NCBI GenBank assembly: GCA_026419785.1 | Contig: JAODTK010005741.1 | Span: 83,220 to 147,219, forward strand | DNA from: Sclerodactyla briareus | Taxonomy: Eukaryota; Echinodermata; Holothuroidea; Dendrochirotida; Sclerodactylidae | DNA: 64,000 nucleotides | Direction: 5' to 3' | Part shown: positions 23,236 through 33,612 of the stretch, in pieces | Position numbering within the stretch: position 1 is the first letter of the stretch | Layout: each line of letters begins with the position of its first letter | The notes under the pieces: generated by a model | Databases searched by the model: none | Told to the model about the DNA's origin: nothing | What the model saw: only the letters and a program-made list of their open reading frames with translations | Program-made: the position numbers and the translations under genes

Positions 23236-25250
23236 TTAAGTTATTCACAACACGCGATCAGATTTCAACGAATAGATACACTTCAGCTGTTAAGAGATCT
23301 ACATAGAAGACGCACACACGCGTGTAGAACTGTAGTATAGACCAAAGTAACCACTGCAAGGGACTCCACATCGTTCACACTGATATTGACGCGACACTGG
23401 CTATCAAACCTAGATGATAAGTCTCAAATATTACTAGTGATACAGATATTCACCCCATACCAGTAGACCTACTGTATGATGAACTTGCGCTCTAGTCAAG
23501 TGTCTCCATGTCGTTTTCGTGACTCATGCGAACACAAAGCTGACAACCACGTCAAGCCGAATAAAATAATCGAATTGCGTTGACTCCTGCCTGATTCATT
23601 CCCTGGTTCTGCGTAACTGCGGTGTAAACTAAATACACTTTTCCGTACCAGCATAAGATGTTGAATAATTCGTTTAATGTTAAATGAACACGACTGTATC
23701 CTTATACGGCTGTGTCGCATACTATAATCCTAGGATTCAATGCATTTAACGCGGGTCTCTATAACTACCAGGCAATGCCTTTGGTAACGGCTCTCAAGCG
23801 AATGGTTGACACAATTCATCAATTGACTAGCAGAGCTCTCTGGAACCACTTGACCAGATTGCTAACCAGAACGGTCTGCTGTGTATGAATATGCATGCGT
23901 GTCGGGGTATACTAAGGAAATTGGTTTCAATCGGCAGCAGAAATCGCTCCGTTGGCGCCAACTCAACCTGCTAGCTTCACTGTAAGATGAAGGTCCAACC
24001 GAAGATTGCCCATTAGTTGCCATGGCGACATTTGGCAGCGTTCATCGTACACTTCTTTTCCTCTTCTTCGTGTCTTCAATGAACGAAAAAGGGGGGGGGG
24101 GGGCCCCCCGGAAAAAACCCCCCAACAATGTTTTCAGAGGAGGGGGGTGGAGGAGTACAATCAAAACATGCTTTGTAAGTTCCACCAAACTAGCACTTTA
24201 AACCCCCTCCCCCCTCCCCCCTGCTGCGGCCTGTCCCCCTGTTGCATTCTTTCTCCCGCAGTCAATCAATTCCTCATATAGGCTTGGCCCATTCAAACCA
24301 TTATCAGGAGTCCTCGCGCCCTGTTTTTGTCGACCCCATCTCATCTCCACACCATCACTGTTTTTCACGCCCCCATTGGCCTCATTCCTGATTTTTCATT
24401 CATTCATCTCTCCCGGAGTTTTCGCATGCTATTTAATGCAGACAACAATAATGCTAAAAATGTAATGTAAACCATTTAACAATCGGATTCCAATGTAACT
24501 ATTGTGTTCAAGAACTCAACATCCGCGAAGGTTATGCTGCAGTTATCTCACCAAGTAACGTCGATATACAGACCAACCCAATACAGCCAAAGTGATATTG
24601 TGTGGACATTTTGATAGAAATCGAAGAACAGGTTGTGCGAGTATGACTTCATTAATTGTCCCTGGTTGGATGATTGTCGCTCTTGCGAGATACACCTGCA
24701 AAACTTCGAAGGCCTCCACGTATGAAGGTCGGGTTTTCCCGCCGAACACGTCTAGCTTTCATTATCTACTAATATTATACTATATTACATTGCTTAGGGG
24801 ATCTTCCCACCGCTTCAACGGCTTTGCTTTTTCAACTGGGTACATGAATGTTAACCTGTTTCAAGACCTGAACAACTACATTTATGTAGGCTGCTCCTTC
24901 TAGATTGGACACTGTTCTTTGGCCTTCCTCCGGGTATTGGCTATGAATCGTATTCCACTACCGGAATAATCAAGTCCTATGGAGGTGTGATCTCAGATCA
25001 TACCAATTAATTATCATTATCGATCTTTATCTCTCTCAGGAAAACCGATGATTGTTACATGCAGTTTGCACGTGATTTCAGATGACGTGCTCAGTCTTGT
25101 AATCTTTCCCCAGACAAATCTCAGGACAAAATAAATAAAGAACCCGCGAAATAAATGGTTGCAGACCCTGCTGTTTCAATACATTTTAGGTTCTCTGCTT
25201 TCTCTGTTGTGAGATCTGGACCTCGTCACTTCATATCATCATTAGAAGAT
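23236..25250. other. No recognised gene; G13/C6 junction
   Basis: Nothing recognisable is encoded. At 24,091-24,109 a G13 run passes directly into a C6 run. Poly-C/T-rich stretches follow at 24,200-24,240. Confidence 0.4.
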
Positions 25251-25254
25251 GAGT

Positions 25255-25790
25255 AGCCTATAGTCGCTGTTTTCTGTTGACAATTTTCATTTTTTTTACT
25301 TATATCTACTTTCTCGTGTAGATGATCGATCCTATTCAGGGCACAGCAAGGGTGCAGACCTGAATACTGCACCTTATTGTCAGCTGCAAATCCTTCACCA
25401 GGTACACGGAATAAGGCAATGCCTCTTTGGCGGTACCTAACTGTGCAGTGGGGGGTAATCACACGCAAACAGCAACTCGCAAATTGCCTACCCCTCGTTT
25501 GTGCCTGCTCCAATCCCTTGTGCTGAGCGCCCAGCAGGAAGACAACAGGTTCCATTTTTGAAGTCTTTGGTATGACCCGACCGAAAATCGAACATCGGTC
25601 TCCCGGGTGAAATATCCTCTGGACTCATGCTGTTCCAATATTTAATGAACAACAGTTGTAAAAAGTCTACTGTACGGTGGAAAAAGGTATTTTGTGTTAA
25701 AAATCCATTGGTTACATAGGGTTCTGGCCAACCCCCAACCCCTTGCGAACGCCACCGTTGAGCTATCACTTGTATCACCAATCATCATGC
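25255..25790 (-). mobile_element. tRNA-derived SINE-like sequence
   Basis: On the - strand, GATAGCTCAACGGTGGCG (about 25,758-25,775) resembles a Pol III A box in a tRNA head. Downstream, TGTTCGATTTTCGGTCGGGTC (about 25,573-25,593) resembles a B box of the GGTTCGAATCC type. A body containing GGGCGCTCAGCA follows, and an A-rich end lies near 25,270-25,300. The spacing is too long for one promoter, so this may be two adjacent SINE heads or a rearranged copy. Confidence 0.45.
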
Positions 25791-26292
25791 CACCAACCTT
25801 TTTATACAGGTACTTGATGATATTTCGAAGCCTTACGACACCTGTATATAACATTAAACTGCTACAGACAAGGAATGGCGGAATGTAGGCAGAGGTGTGA
25901 CATGTTGAGTGAGAAAATTGTCGGATTTTTTTTTTACTGAGCTCCCGAACATTCGAACACTTTTACCCACTTAACTCTTCAAAAATGTACTTCAGTGCAA
26001 AGTGCAAAAGGGTTGAAGTACTCCATATACAAATGCTTTAAGGCGGGAGTTGGGAAACAGTACTCTTATTCTTTGTCCGCTTCGAGTAGAGTATTATTTC
26101 CCAACTTATGGTCACTCACACAATAGTATTGACTTTCATTTTTTCAACTCTGACTTAACTGCTCATAACGCAATTACGTGACGTCACGCAAACGACGGCG
26201 ATGGCGATGGCACATGACGACAGTCCACCTTTAATGTCTAATTTCCATCCATTCTGTTATCCCTCCCCCAAAATAGCGAGAGCCTAATTCAG
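25791..26292. other. Region upstream of GXYLT exon; no first exon found
   Basis: The gene needs an upstream exon coding for a cytoplasmic tail and membrane anchor. I could not identify a hydrophobic, ATG-starting exon here or further upstream with any confidence. Confidence 0.4.
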
Positions 26293-26455
26293 CCGGGTCG
26301 GTGACTGCCGAAGATGCTGCTGCGGAGAGGAAGTTGTGTTTCCAGTGCTACTACGAACCGTTTGGAATCCTCCCAGAGCCGAAACCAAAGGACGGTGTCA
26401 TGGTTAGGACGCTCAGCGACGTATTTGGAACAGATTGGTCCCCATACAAAGAATG
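26293..26455 (+). CDS. GXYLT copy 1: probable stalk exon
   Basis: Bounded by AATTCAG at the left and GTAGGT at the right. It encodes about 54 residues, Glu/Lys/Pro-rich with two Cys near the start (CFQCYYEPF) and ending TDWSPYKE. Its 3' phase (two bases, TG) joins the T that opens the next exon to give Cys followed by IHLATVVC. The position suits the variable stalk before the catalytic domain, a region not conserved between phyla, so support is from open frame, splice sites and phase only. Confidence 0.5.
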
Positions 26456-26914
26456 GTAGGTCTATTACATAACACCATTGTTGCCATCATTCAATTTCAT
26501 TATTAACCAATTATTAGCCACATTGACCCAACATGATCATTATGGACTACTACAGCATGTATCGCTATGGACAAGTTGTTTTCTTGTCGGAGATATTCAT
26601 GGGTGTCTAGGACCGTTTAAACGAACGACTGAGCTGAGTGAGTAATTCGATCGGTTGATGGGTCTCAATTGGGTTAAACTGCTGTGTGCTGTGTAGTTAC
26701 CCAGTGAGCGCCCCAGGTGCTTACCTCAGTACATCACTACAGGCATCACTAGGCGGCAACTTTGGCTTGGCTGTTGATGTGCTCAACTGATAGGATTGGG
26801 GGTGGAACAATTTGCGTTACAAGAGTATAATATATAATATAGTATAATATTGATAATAATAATGATGATAATAATAATGATGATAATAATAATGATGATA
26901 ATAATAATAATAAT

Positions 26915-26945
<31 letters not shown>

Positions 26946-29900
26946 AAATTTGTGATGCTTTATTCCGCCAGTTCAACCCAATATCATATCCATTGTTTCA
27001 GTATACACCTCGCCACGGTCGTATGCGACAAGAAAACGGAGGAAGCCTACGTGATGCTCAAGTCTGCCGCAGATGCTGAGTAAGGCTAATTGTCTTGTCT
27101 TCAACATATTCGCCGATGACAACCTTCACGTGGTTATACGGGATTGGGTGAGTCTCCCATATAACCGTGTATGTGTTGTGTATCTCGATCATGGTATTAC
27201 AGCGTGTTTCCATTATTTTGGCATGTGGAACAACTAATTTTATTGCCACCACATTGTGTGAAAGGTTCTCAATAATCCTCCCTAGGTTATTGTGACCATA
27301 TGTTGTAATCTTCACTAAGTAACAGCCCTCAATTATTACAGAAGTGAACGAAAGTCCAAGAGGGAGGAGGTTCTATTGAATAACACAAGTGCTGTCGTTA
27401 ACTATAAGCAACACACGTAGTAGAAATAAGTCCAGTCAGAAATATATTTTAAAAAATGCACGTACATTATTTTTCGGCACGTCAGACCGGTACTTTAACA
27501 TCTAGTTCAACATTGCAGTAGTCGAGTGGGACAGTTTTTCAGTGTAGAATTCTCAAAAGTACACAAGCCCCCCCCCCCCCCCACCCCCTCCCTTAATGTA
27601 GACATTCTTTGGAGACATAGATCAACTTTTATGTTTTCACTTCATGGTTTTTAATCATATCGAAGAATTTTTTGGTTATAGATACTTCCATTACTGTATT
27701 TTATAGCATGTAGAATCTCCTTTGGAGATTGTTCAGTAATTGCCTTCATGCCTTTTTATATATACTGTATGTTCATAACATGGTATACGGTACTTCTTTG
27801 TATTTCCTCGACTTCAGTAAGAGTACGTAGATAGTATTATTTTGAGTTGAGTCAGAGGTCATTTGAATCTGTCATTTGCAGTCCAAAAAAAAAAACCCTG
27901 TTGTTGTTTATAAGTGGAAATCGGGGTCACCTCGGGGAAAAACGTTTGTGAATGTTTGATATTTTGGACTATTCAATTTGTAAACACGGCAAACAAATAT
28001 TAGGTCAACGAATCACAGCAGACATTCATATATGGGTTCAGAATGTTTCATCCCGATCGGTGGGAACTGTTTTGTAGAACTTTATCGGGGGGGGAAATTT
28101 GTGAAAATCTGTTTGGTATGAGTTTTTAATGTTGAGTACGTTCTGATTCTTCTCTCAATTAAAAGGTAACAGAATTCAGTAACGCATGTACAGGCAAAGA
28201 TAGATTATGGCTGATTCTAGGGAAACACTATTCAAGATTGTCATCCCGGTCATAATTCCTGCGTTTCTCTTTTCCGCTCCCTCTCTCTTTCTCTCCTATG
28301 AGTCCAGCTTAGGTCATGGCCGGACTCCTTCAGACGTCGCACCCATGTTTACATCTACCCAATCACATTTCCTCCCGGGGAGGACAAGGAAGAATGGATG
28401 AGGGTTGCCGAGCGTTGTGCCACACAAAGGTTGTTTTTACCAGTAAGTCGAAGTTGTTTTTGGTACACTGTCTAATTTCCTTTTATTGAAATGTTCTGTG
28501 TTCATATCGCATGTATTGTATTTCTATTTTATTAGGTGTATCGATGTCTACGTACCGGATAACACTAATTCCCAACTCCTAATGTAATCCCTAATCTTAT
28601 CAAAGAACACAATGTGTCCCATACAATGCGATCAGCCGGTTAGGGAACACTTAAGGGCCGGTCACACTATAACGATTTTTTATCGTTCTGCTACAAGATC
28701 TTCTTAGATTTCAGGCTGAACCAAGGAGAAGAGGGTCTGTAGGGTGAAAAATGTCATAAATAATAGAGCAACATCACAATATCTTCTCAAACTCGGGAGT
28801 GTTTGAAACGACCCACATTCATGAATGACGTCATATCGGAAAACGATAAAAGTCGTACGATAAATCGTTTAGCTCAACGATAAAAAGAAAAATATGTGAT
28901 TATCAAAACGTAGGGAATAGCTATTTCACATCAGAATGGTTCGGCAAATAGCGAATGACGTCCTTTATCAATGTTACAGGGAGATTCAGCCGTCATGACT
29001 ATGTGGCTGGTATTATTCGGCCGGAACCAAAATTATCGGATCGCTGCACGAAACGATATCATTGTAATGTGACCGGGGCTTTAGTTGGAGCTGCGCTGAT
29101 AACTCTCCGCTGATTTGATTTGTGGATAAGACGTTGACTTGAATATGAGAGCGCATTCCAACAAGTCTCTTCCTGATTGTTTATTCGTATGTTAGTGTTA
29201 GGGTTGAACGTTGATGTTATCCATCAAAGGACAACGACTGTCCTCCCTCCCTTATGGATACAACAAAATATGCACAGTTATGCTTGGTTCATTGTTTTTC
29301 TATGAGCATATTGATGTGTATATTCAAGTAATCACTGGGAACATGCATTAGGGTTATAATTGGGGGAGGTAAGCTCAGAAAAATACATCTCGGAATATGT
29401 TATTGGAAATGTATCCTTGGTCTCTTAATAGCTATTGAAATGTTTCGTTTTACCTGCTAATAAGCTTGGACCTATGTGGTATAAGGTAGGTTCTGTCAAT
29501 TAGTGATACGTCTCACACGTCAAACTTTCGGTGCGAGTGCCAAATAAAACTTCATTTCTTGATGTCTGCTCGTCCCCTCCGGCAGGCGTTACTTCCGAGG
29601 ACGGACTCGCTCCTCTATATCGATACTGATGTTATATTCATCAAGCCTGTCGAAGTCATCTGGAACCTACTCGGCAGATTTAACGCCACACAGATGGCCG
29701 CCTTATCACCCGACTCGGAGGACCTTGGCTCGAGTTTCTACGACCGCTATGGGCGCCATCCCTACTACGGCAGAACTGGCCTCCACGCTGGGATAATTCT
29801 GATGAAACCTAACTAGAATGAGGGAGTTCCAATGGTCCAACCGCATTACCCTCTCTACAGGCAATACCGCTGCAGGATAGAATGGCCGGAACATGATCTG

Positions 29901-31128
29901 ATCAATCTCATCTTTTACTATCATCCTGGTAAGTGAGAAATTATTAAATTCATTTGCTGTTGTTCTACATCAGCTTGGACTATGTCCTGTGTATCACAAA
30001 CTTCAGTATCAGGTGGCCCATTCACCCCAACAGGCGAGGCTACGCTTTGAGACTCTGCTTGTGAAGTAGCACCTGTGAATGGCAGAGATCTTGACAAAGC
30101 AGAAACGGGAGGTCCCACCTTGGTTTCATCATTTGTCTCTTTCCCTTCAAAATTATTTTAAAGTGAGTTCCTGACTGACCTCTGGGAACTCTTAATCTAA
30201 CCTGAAATCATCGAGATTCATGTAGTCATCGTGGAACACATAAATACCAAGTAATGACGTACATCCTTGGAATATATCAATTTCTGAATTTTTCAACGTG
30301 CCTGATACTCCGTCCTCACGAAAAACAATTAGGTTCTTGTAGCCTACACCTCACAAGAGCGCTGAACACAAACGGTCAACTTAATCAGACTAACTATTCC
30401 AGACTTAGATGTTCGCAAGATTTCTAGACGAGATCTTGGTCTTCACTTCATGGTACGGTTGTAAAGCAGTAAACTCCGTGGGGTAATTGTTTTATTTTCA
30501 CGTGATATTTGCAATAAGTCTTCGTCGGTCAGCCGTGAGCAGTCACGTTGAACTCGAATCATCCGCTCCTCCAGGTTTCGAGGAAGTGGTCGGATACTGG
30601 ATTTCACTGATCGTTTTTTCGGAGGAAAGTTAAAATGTCGGTTCCAGGAGTAGGGGTTACACTCCTCGATATCAACTGAGCACTTGTCGAGAAGAGAAAG
30701 CGAGTTATCGCTGGTGCTCATTCACGATCATATGGCCATGTTTCCTGAACCCGTAGAATCAAATAAAATCTTTAAAAAAAGTTAGACCATGACGCTTGAT
30801 GTTGATCTCAGGTGACAATTAACGAAAGCGAACTCTCATCTCTGGAGCTGGTAACCTTTGTTCCCGCTATTATCTTCATTGTCGCTGTAGCCCCCCTGCT
30901 ACTATTTGGACTCACTGTCACCCCACCGTCTTATGACTTCCATTCTGTCGACAGATCGACTCTATGAAATGCCGTGCGAGTGGAACTATAGGCAACGTCA
31001 CTGCGTATACGGCAACAATTGTCACCGTATTGAGACTGAGGGCATATCAGTGATACACGCGTCTCTTGGGACGATTAACAGGAAGAAGCAACCGTCATAC
31101 CTGGCAGTAATACCATACATTCAGAGAC
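26293..31128 (+). CDS. Glucoside xylosyltransferase gene (GT8), copy 1, five exons recognised, frame-disrupted
   Basis: GXYLT enzymes are Golgi/ER type II membrane proteins that transfer xylose from UDP-xylose to O-linked glucose on EGF repeats of Notch-type proteins. Recognised exons: 26,293-26,455 (stalk, tentative), 27,002-27,147 (start of the GT fold, IHLATVVC), 28,308-28,442 (YIYPITFPP), 29,586-29,928 (donor-sugar site, DSLLYIDTDVIF) and 30,955-31,128 (PCEWNYR..HC.YGNNC). All introns are GT-AG, and phases match across each junction apart from single-base shifts. Such shifts occur in exons 2, 4 and 5 as listed here. The membrane anchor and C-terminal exon are missing. The identity is firm. 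Whether the locus is functional cannot be told, because conserved residues and splice sites argue against an old pseudogene and point to indel errors or very recent decay. Confidence 0.85.
26826..26946. repeat. AAT/GATAAT microsatellite in GXYLT intron
   Basis: A run of (AAT)n and (GATAAT)n units about 120 bp long lies between the stalk exon and the next exon of GXYLT copy 1. Confidence 0.9.
27002..27147 (+). CDS. GXYLT copy 1: start of GT8 domain
   Basis: It begins with IHLATVVCDKKTEEAYVMLKSA, matching the first beta strand and helix of GXYLT (the vertebrate pattern is HLAVVAC....E....LKSA). It ends, one frame over, with VFNIFADDNL...IRDW, matching the FHIFAEDxL segment. A one-base shift lies between about 27,064 and 27,080, and without it the first frame meets a TAA at 27,081. 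The length is 146 nt where the flanking phases require 145. The donor is GTGAGT. Confidence 0.8.
28308..28442 (+). CDS. GXYLT copy 1: YPITFP exon
   Basis: An intact 45-codon, phase 0-0 exon preceded by a long pyrimidine tract and CCAG and followed by GTAAGT. It encodes LRSWPDSFRRR, then YIYPITFPP, then EWMRVAERCATQRLFLP, aligning without gaps to the family pattern (DKWP..YRSR..YTLYPITFP....EWKKLFKPCA.QRLFLP). The Cys before A.QRLF is conserved in the family. No frameshift occurs in this exon. Confidence 0.92.
28655..29079. mobile_element. 425-bp MITE in GXYLT intron
   Basis: The left end is GGGCCGGTCACACTATAACG, and the right end in reverse is GCCCCGGTCACATTACAATG. The left flank is TTAA and the right flank TTTAG, suggesting a TTAA target that later mutated, as for piggyBac- or Kolobok-like elements. 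Copies of AACGATA/TATCGTT occur inside both ends. No coding potential. It lies in the intron between the YPITFP exon and the DXD exon. Confidence 0.75.
29586..29928 (+). CDS. GXYLT copy 1: catalytic DXD exon
   Basis: It begins phase 0 after GGCAG and encodes DSLLYIDTDVIFIKPVEVIW. The DTD (29,622-29,630) is the metal- and UDP-binding DXD motif of GT8. RYGRHPYYGRTGLHAGIILM follows, with the near-invariant ARHPYYG.TG block. An extra base in AAACC (29,805-29,809) shifts the frame and exposes TAG at 29,814. One frame over, LTRMREFQW continues the expected sequence, then the original frame resumes at PLYRQYRC..EW and EHDLINLIFYYHP. It ends phase 1 with GTAAGT. It encodes about 11 residues fewer than the human exon, in the region after TRMR. 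Confidence 0.9.
30443..30721 (-). other. Unassigned 92-codon frame with a dispersed relative
   Basis: The frame starts with ATG and reads through NPYSWNRHFNFPPKK, then RSVKSSIRPLPRNLEERM. It lies antisense within the last recognised intron of GXYLT copy 1. A related DNA block (GGTCGGATACTGGA.TTCACTGA and a following C.GG..GT...AAA.....CGGT(T/C)CC.GGAGTAGG) occurs at 44,436-44,540, where the - frame contains PSYSRDRRFMSPSGRTF. Two copies with a similar P.YS..R.F pattern suggest a repeat or a small gene family. No known domain recognised. Confidence 0.35.
30955..31128 (+). CDS. GXYLT copy 1: PCxWNYRxxHCxYGxNC exon
   Basis: Opens in phase 1 (joining G to give Asp) after GTCGACAG. It encodes RLYEMPCEWNYRQRHCVYG and NNCHRIETEGISVIHASLG, matching the conserved cysteine-containing block near the C-terminus of GXYLT. 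An extra base at about 31,108-31,111 moves the last eight codons out of frame; with the shift the end reads AVYHTFRD before the GTGAGT donor, as in copy 2 (AVFEAFRD). The exon is 174 nt, against 173 nt for the intact equivalent in copy 2, which confirms the one-base excess. Confidence 0.9.
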
Positions 31129-31920
31129 GTGAGTATATACTAAAGATGTTGGAGTGCAGTTGGAGGTTGAATATTCTCTTGTCATTAAGGCATATTCAGC
31201 AGTCTGTCATTGTATCGAGGGTTATCGCGCTAGAGGAATTACCAAGAGCGTATACCTCCTACAATAATATGCCTAGAACGAAGTTGAATTTATTGGACGA
31301 TTGAAAAATATACAACGAAATTTTGCTCAAAACGCAGAACTGCTCTGAATTCTACTGATGGTCCTAATTCTCATCTGTAAGGGTCTTCGCTTTGTCGTAG
31401 TTTCAGCTTGGTAGAAGCGTCTCCCGTGATCTGATTGGACCGTTGAAGGAGAATGGATGATGGCTAGCTCGCTGACTTGCCTTGCACGCGAGCGATGGAA
31501 GAACCAATCTTTCTGCACTAACGAAGTATATCGAGGAGTGACCCATGGCCAAGGATGACGAGGGACTGGGTATTCGTCCGAACGATCTTGCTCAGGTTGG
31601 ACCAAGGCACCATGATTCCATGTTGAAACATTCTCTGACAATTTCAAGCGAGATCACCCGACGCCAGTACACGCATACAGAGAAGCGAAACGTTCTCAAC
31701 AATTACCACATTTATACTGCCATATTTTCTTGAAAGCTTACCGTTTCTAATCAGAAACCACATGGAACTGTTGGGGTAAAGGTTTCTCCTCTAGATTATA
31801 TAATTAGCTGTTAACAACTTCACCTTCAAGTCAACTTCAACCAAGAGAAGTCATTCCTAGGACGAGGTGTCCGAAGTTTCCTCTCGAAGCTCTAAAACTA
31901 ATTATATTCCCGCAACGATG
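31129..31920. other. Downstream of GXYLT copy 1; last exon not found
   Basis: The C-terminal tail exon of GXYLT should lie here or beyond the LINEs. I see no match to the vertebrate tail. The open frame continuing from the previous exon reads through the donor and looks intronic. Confidence 0.4.
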
Positions 31921-32340
31921 TAGTGTCTCCGCCGCCGCCGTGTCCGCCGCCGCCGGGAACTTTAGACGTTAGCAAAAAACTTTTTTTAACGCTTTTTCCG
32001 ATCGACCTGAAACTTGGTACACAGTCCGCCCTAGTAATATCTCGGATGGGTTCGAAAGTGGGCATGCATTACTGCAGATCTATTTTGCAGGTATTAGGGG
32101 ACAAATTTGCTCCTGAAAACATGACTCTCAATGCAAGGTCACTGGAGGTCAAATTTGCACCTATTATATGCGATTATTCTTTTACTTTTTCGTATTTAAA
32201 CGGAGCTTGGAGAATTTGGACTACAGTTGGTCCTGAACAACAGGTAGGCCATTTCAAAGTCACCGGAGGTCAAATAACGATGATGATAATAATTTATGAT
32301 GATAATAATAACCAATAATAATAATAATAATAATAATGAT
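31921..32340 (+). repeat. Repeat with GGTCA-GGAGGTCA direct repeats and AAT tail
   Basis: It begins with CCGCCGCCGTG/CCGCCGCCGG and then GTTAGC...CTTTTT..ACGC and GACCTGAAACTTGGTACACAG. AAGGTCACTGGAGGTCAAAT (about 32,134) and AAAGTCACCGGAGGTCAAAT (about 32,257) form an internal direct repeat. It ends in (GATAAT)/(AAT) microsatellite to 32,340. One frame is open for 131 codons but ends in the microsatellite, and the composition looks repeat-like rather than coding. Confidence 0.45.
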
Positions 32341-32344
32341 TTCT

Positions 32345-33610
32345 TTTTCAGACTCTAGCAAATCCTCAGACAGTTTCATGAAAGAGCTGAATACAGTAAT
32401 GTTTAATTTTATACGGAGTAATAAGCCTGATAAAGTAAACGTCAGACTTTGGTCAATCCTGTAAGTTTAGGGGGGTTGAAGGTAATTTACATTGAATCGT
32501 TTATACATGGTCTCAAAGTAACATGGGTCAAACGATACAGTTAGTGGGCACAATGGAGTATAGACGATATTTATGGATTATTATCTGAGGAATGTTGGAA
32601 AAGAATTTTATTTCAAGGGTAATTTTTGTATTGATGATATCCCGGATTTTAGTAACCATTTCGTGAATGATATATGTAAAGCCTGGTCATTGTACACTTT
32701 TGAAAAGCCAACAAGCGAATTTGAGAGTCAAATCATTGAACAATTCTTATATTTAAAGTTTTAATGATGCCCGCAATTTATTACAAGTTCCTCATTCAAA
32801 GGGATGTTTACATTAACAGTTTCTCTAATGAGGATGGAGAAGTCCGTGACTATAACAATTTTTTATTGTTTCATAATTTAGTTCCCTTTTCTTTCACGTT
32901 GTATAACGGCATATCAGCAGCTATTCCAAATTCCTGGAAAGGTGAGATACTTTATAGTTTCAGACGAACAATGCTAAGGAGGAATTTCTAGATCGCTCAC
33001 CCATCTTCCTCTCAGTGCGAGCTACGAAGCTGCAACTATTTTCATTTCGCTTCTCTGCACCGAATATTGCGTACCAATCCCGTCTATACATATGAACAAA
33101 TCATTGCGGAAATCCTCTTTGCCCCTTCTGCAATGTTCATGAAGAGACAATAGAACATTTATTTTGGAATTGCTACAAGGTCTCTTCTTTCTTGCTAGAT
33201 GTGGAGACAGAATTTCTGGAAAATGCTTGGTTTCTCTAAAGAGGACATTTTTTTTGGATACAAACAATATTCACACATCCTCATAATTTCTTAATCCTTC
33301 ATGCAAAGTTTTATATATTCCAGTGTAAGGTGGAAATGGAAATGTCCAGATATCCGAGAATTTAATTACAAATTTATGTTTGCATTAGACTGGAAGTGCA
33401 TCACTAAAAAGAGTGGGAAGAGGTACTTCACCTATAGAGAGTTAAATGAGTTGTATTGTAACAACTAGATGTCACGCACCTTGTTTGTTGTATTATATTA
33501 TGTTGTATTGCATTAATGTTCATGTTCTATATTTCCAGAAAGTAAGAGAATGAATAACATGGCCAAAAAGAAAAAGAAAAAAAAATAATAATAATAATAA
33601 TAATAATAAT
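32345..33610 (+). mobile_element. L1/Tx1-like LINE 3' end
   Basis: The conceptual protein is the C-terminal third of an L1-type ORF2 after the RT. FIRSNKPDK... and GGLKVIYIESFIHGLKVTW match the 'F.W.GKP.KI......GGL.M.DI..F..ALK..W' region. IPNSWK (near 32,925) and CPFCNVHEETIEHLFWNC (33,120-33,173) match the C-terminal Cys/His motif, and AKFYIFQCK (near 33,307) matches the last helix. Frames break several times. The 3' end is A-rich, then (AAT)n from 33,583. Confidence 0.8.
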
Positions 33611-33612
33611 TT

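Noticed and set aside
25700-25790. Possible functional tRNA gene on the - strand
   Set aside because: Only an A-box-like segment is present. No complete cloverleaf with paired acceptor and anticodon stems could be drawn.
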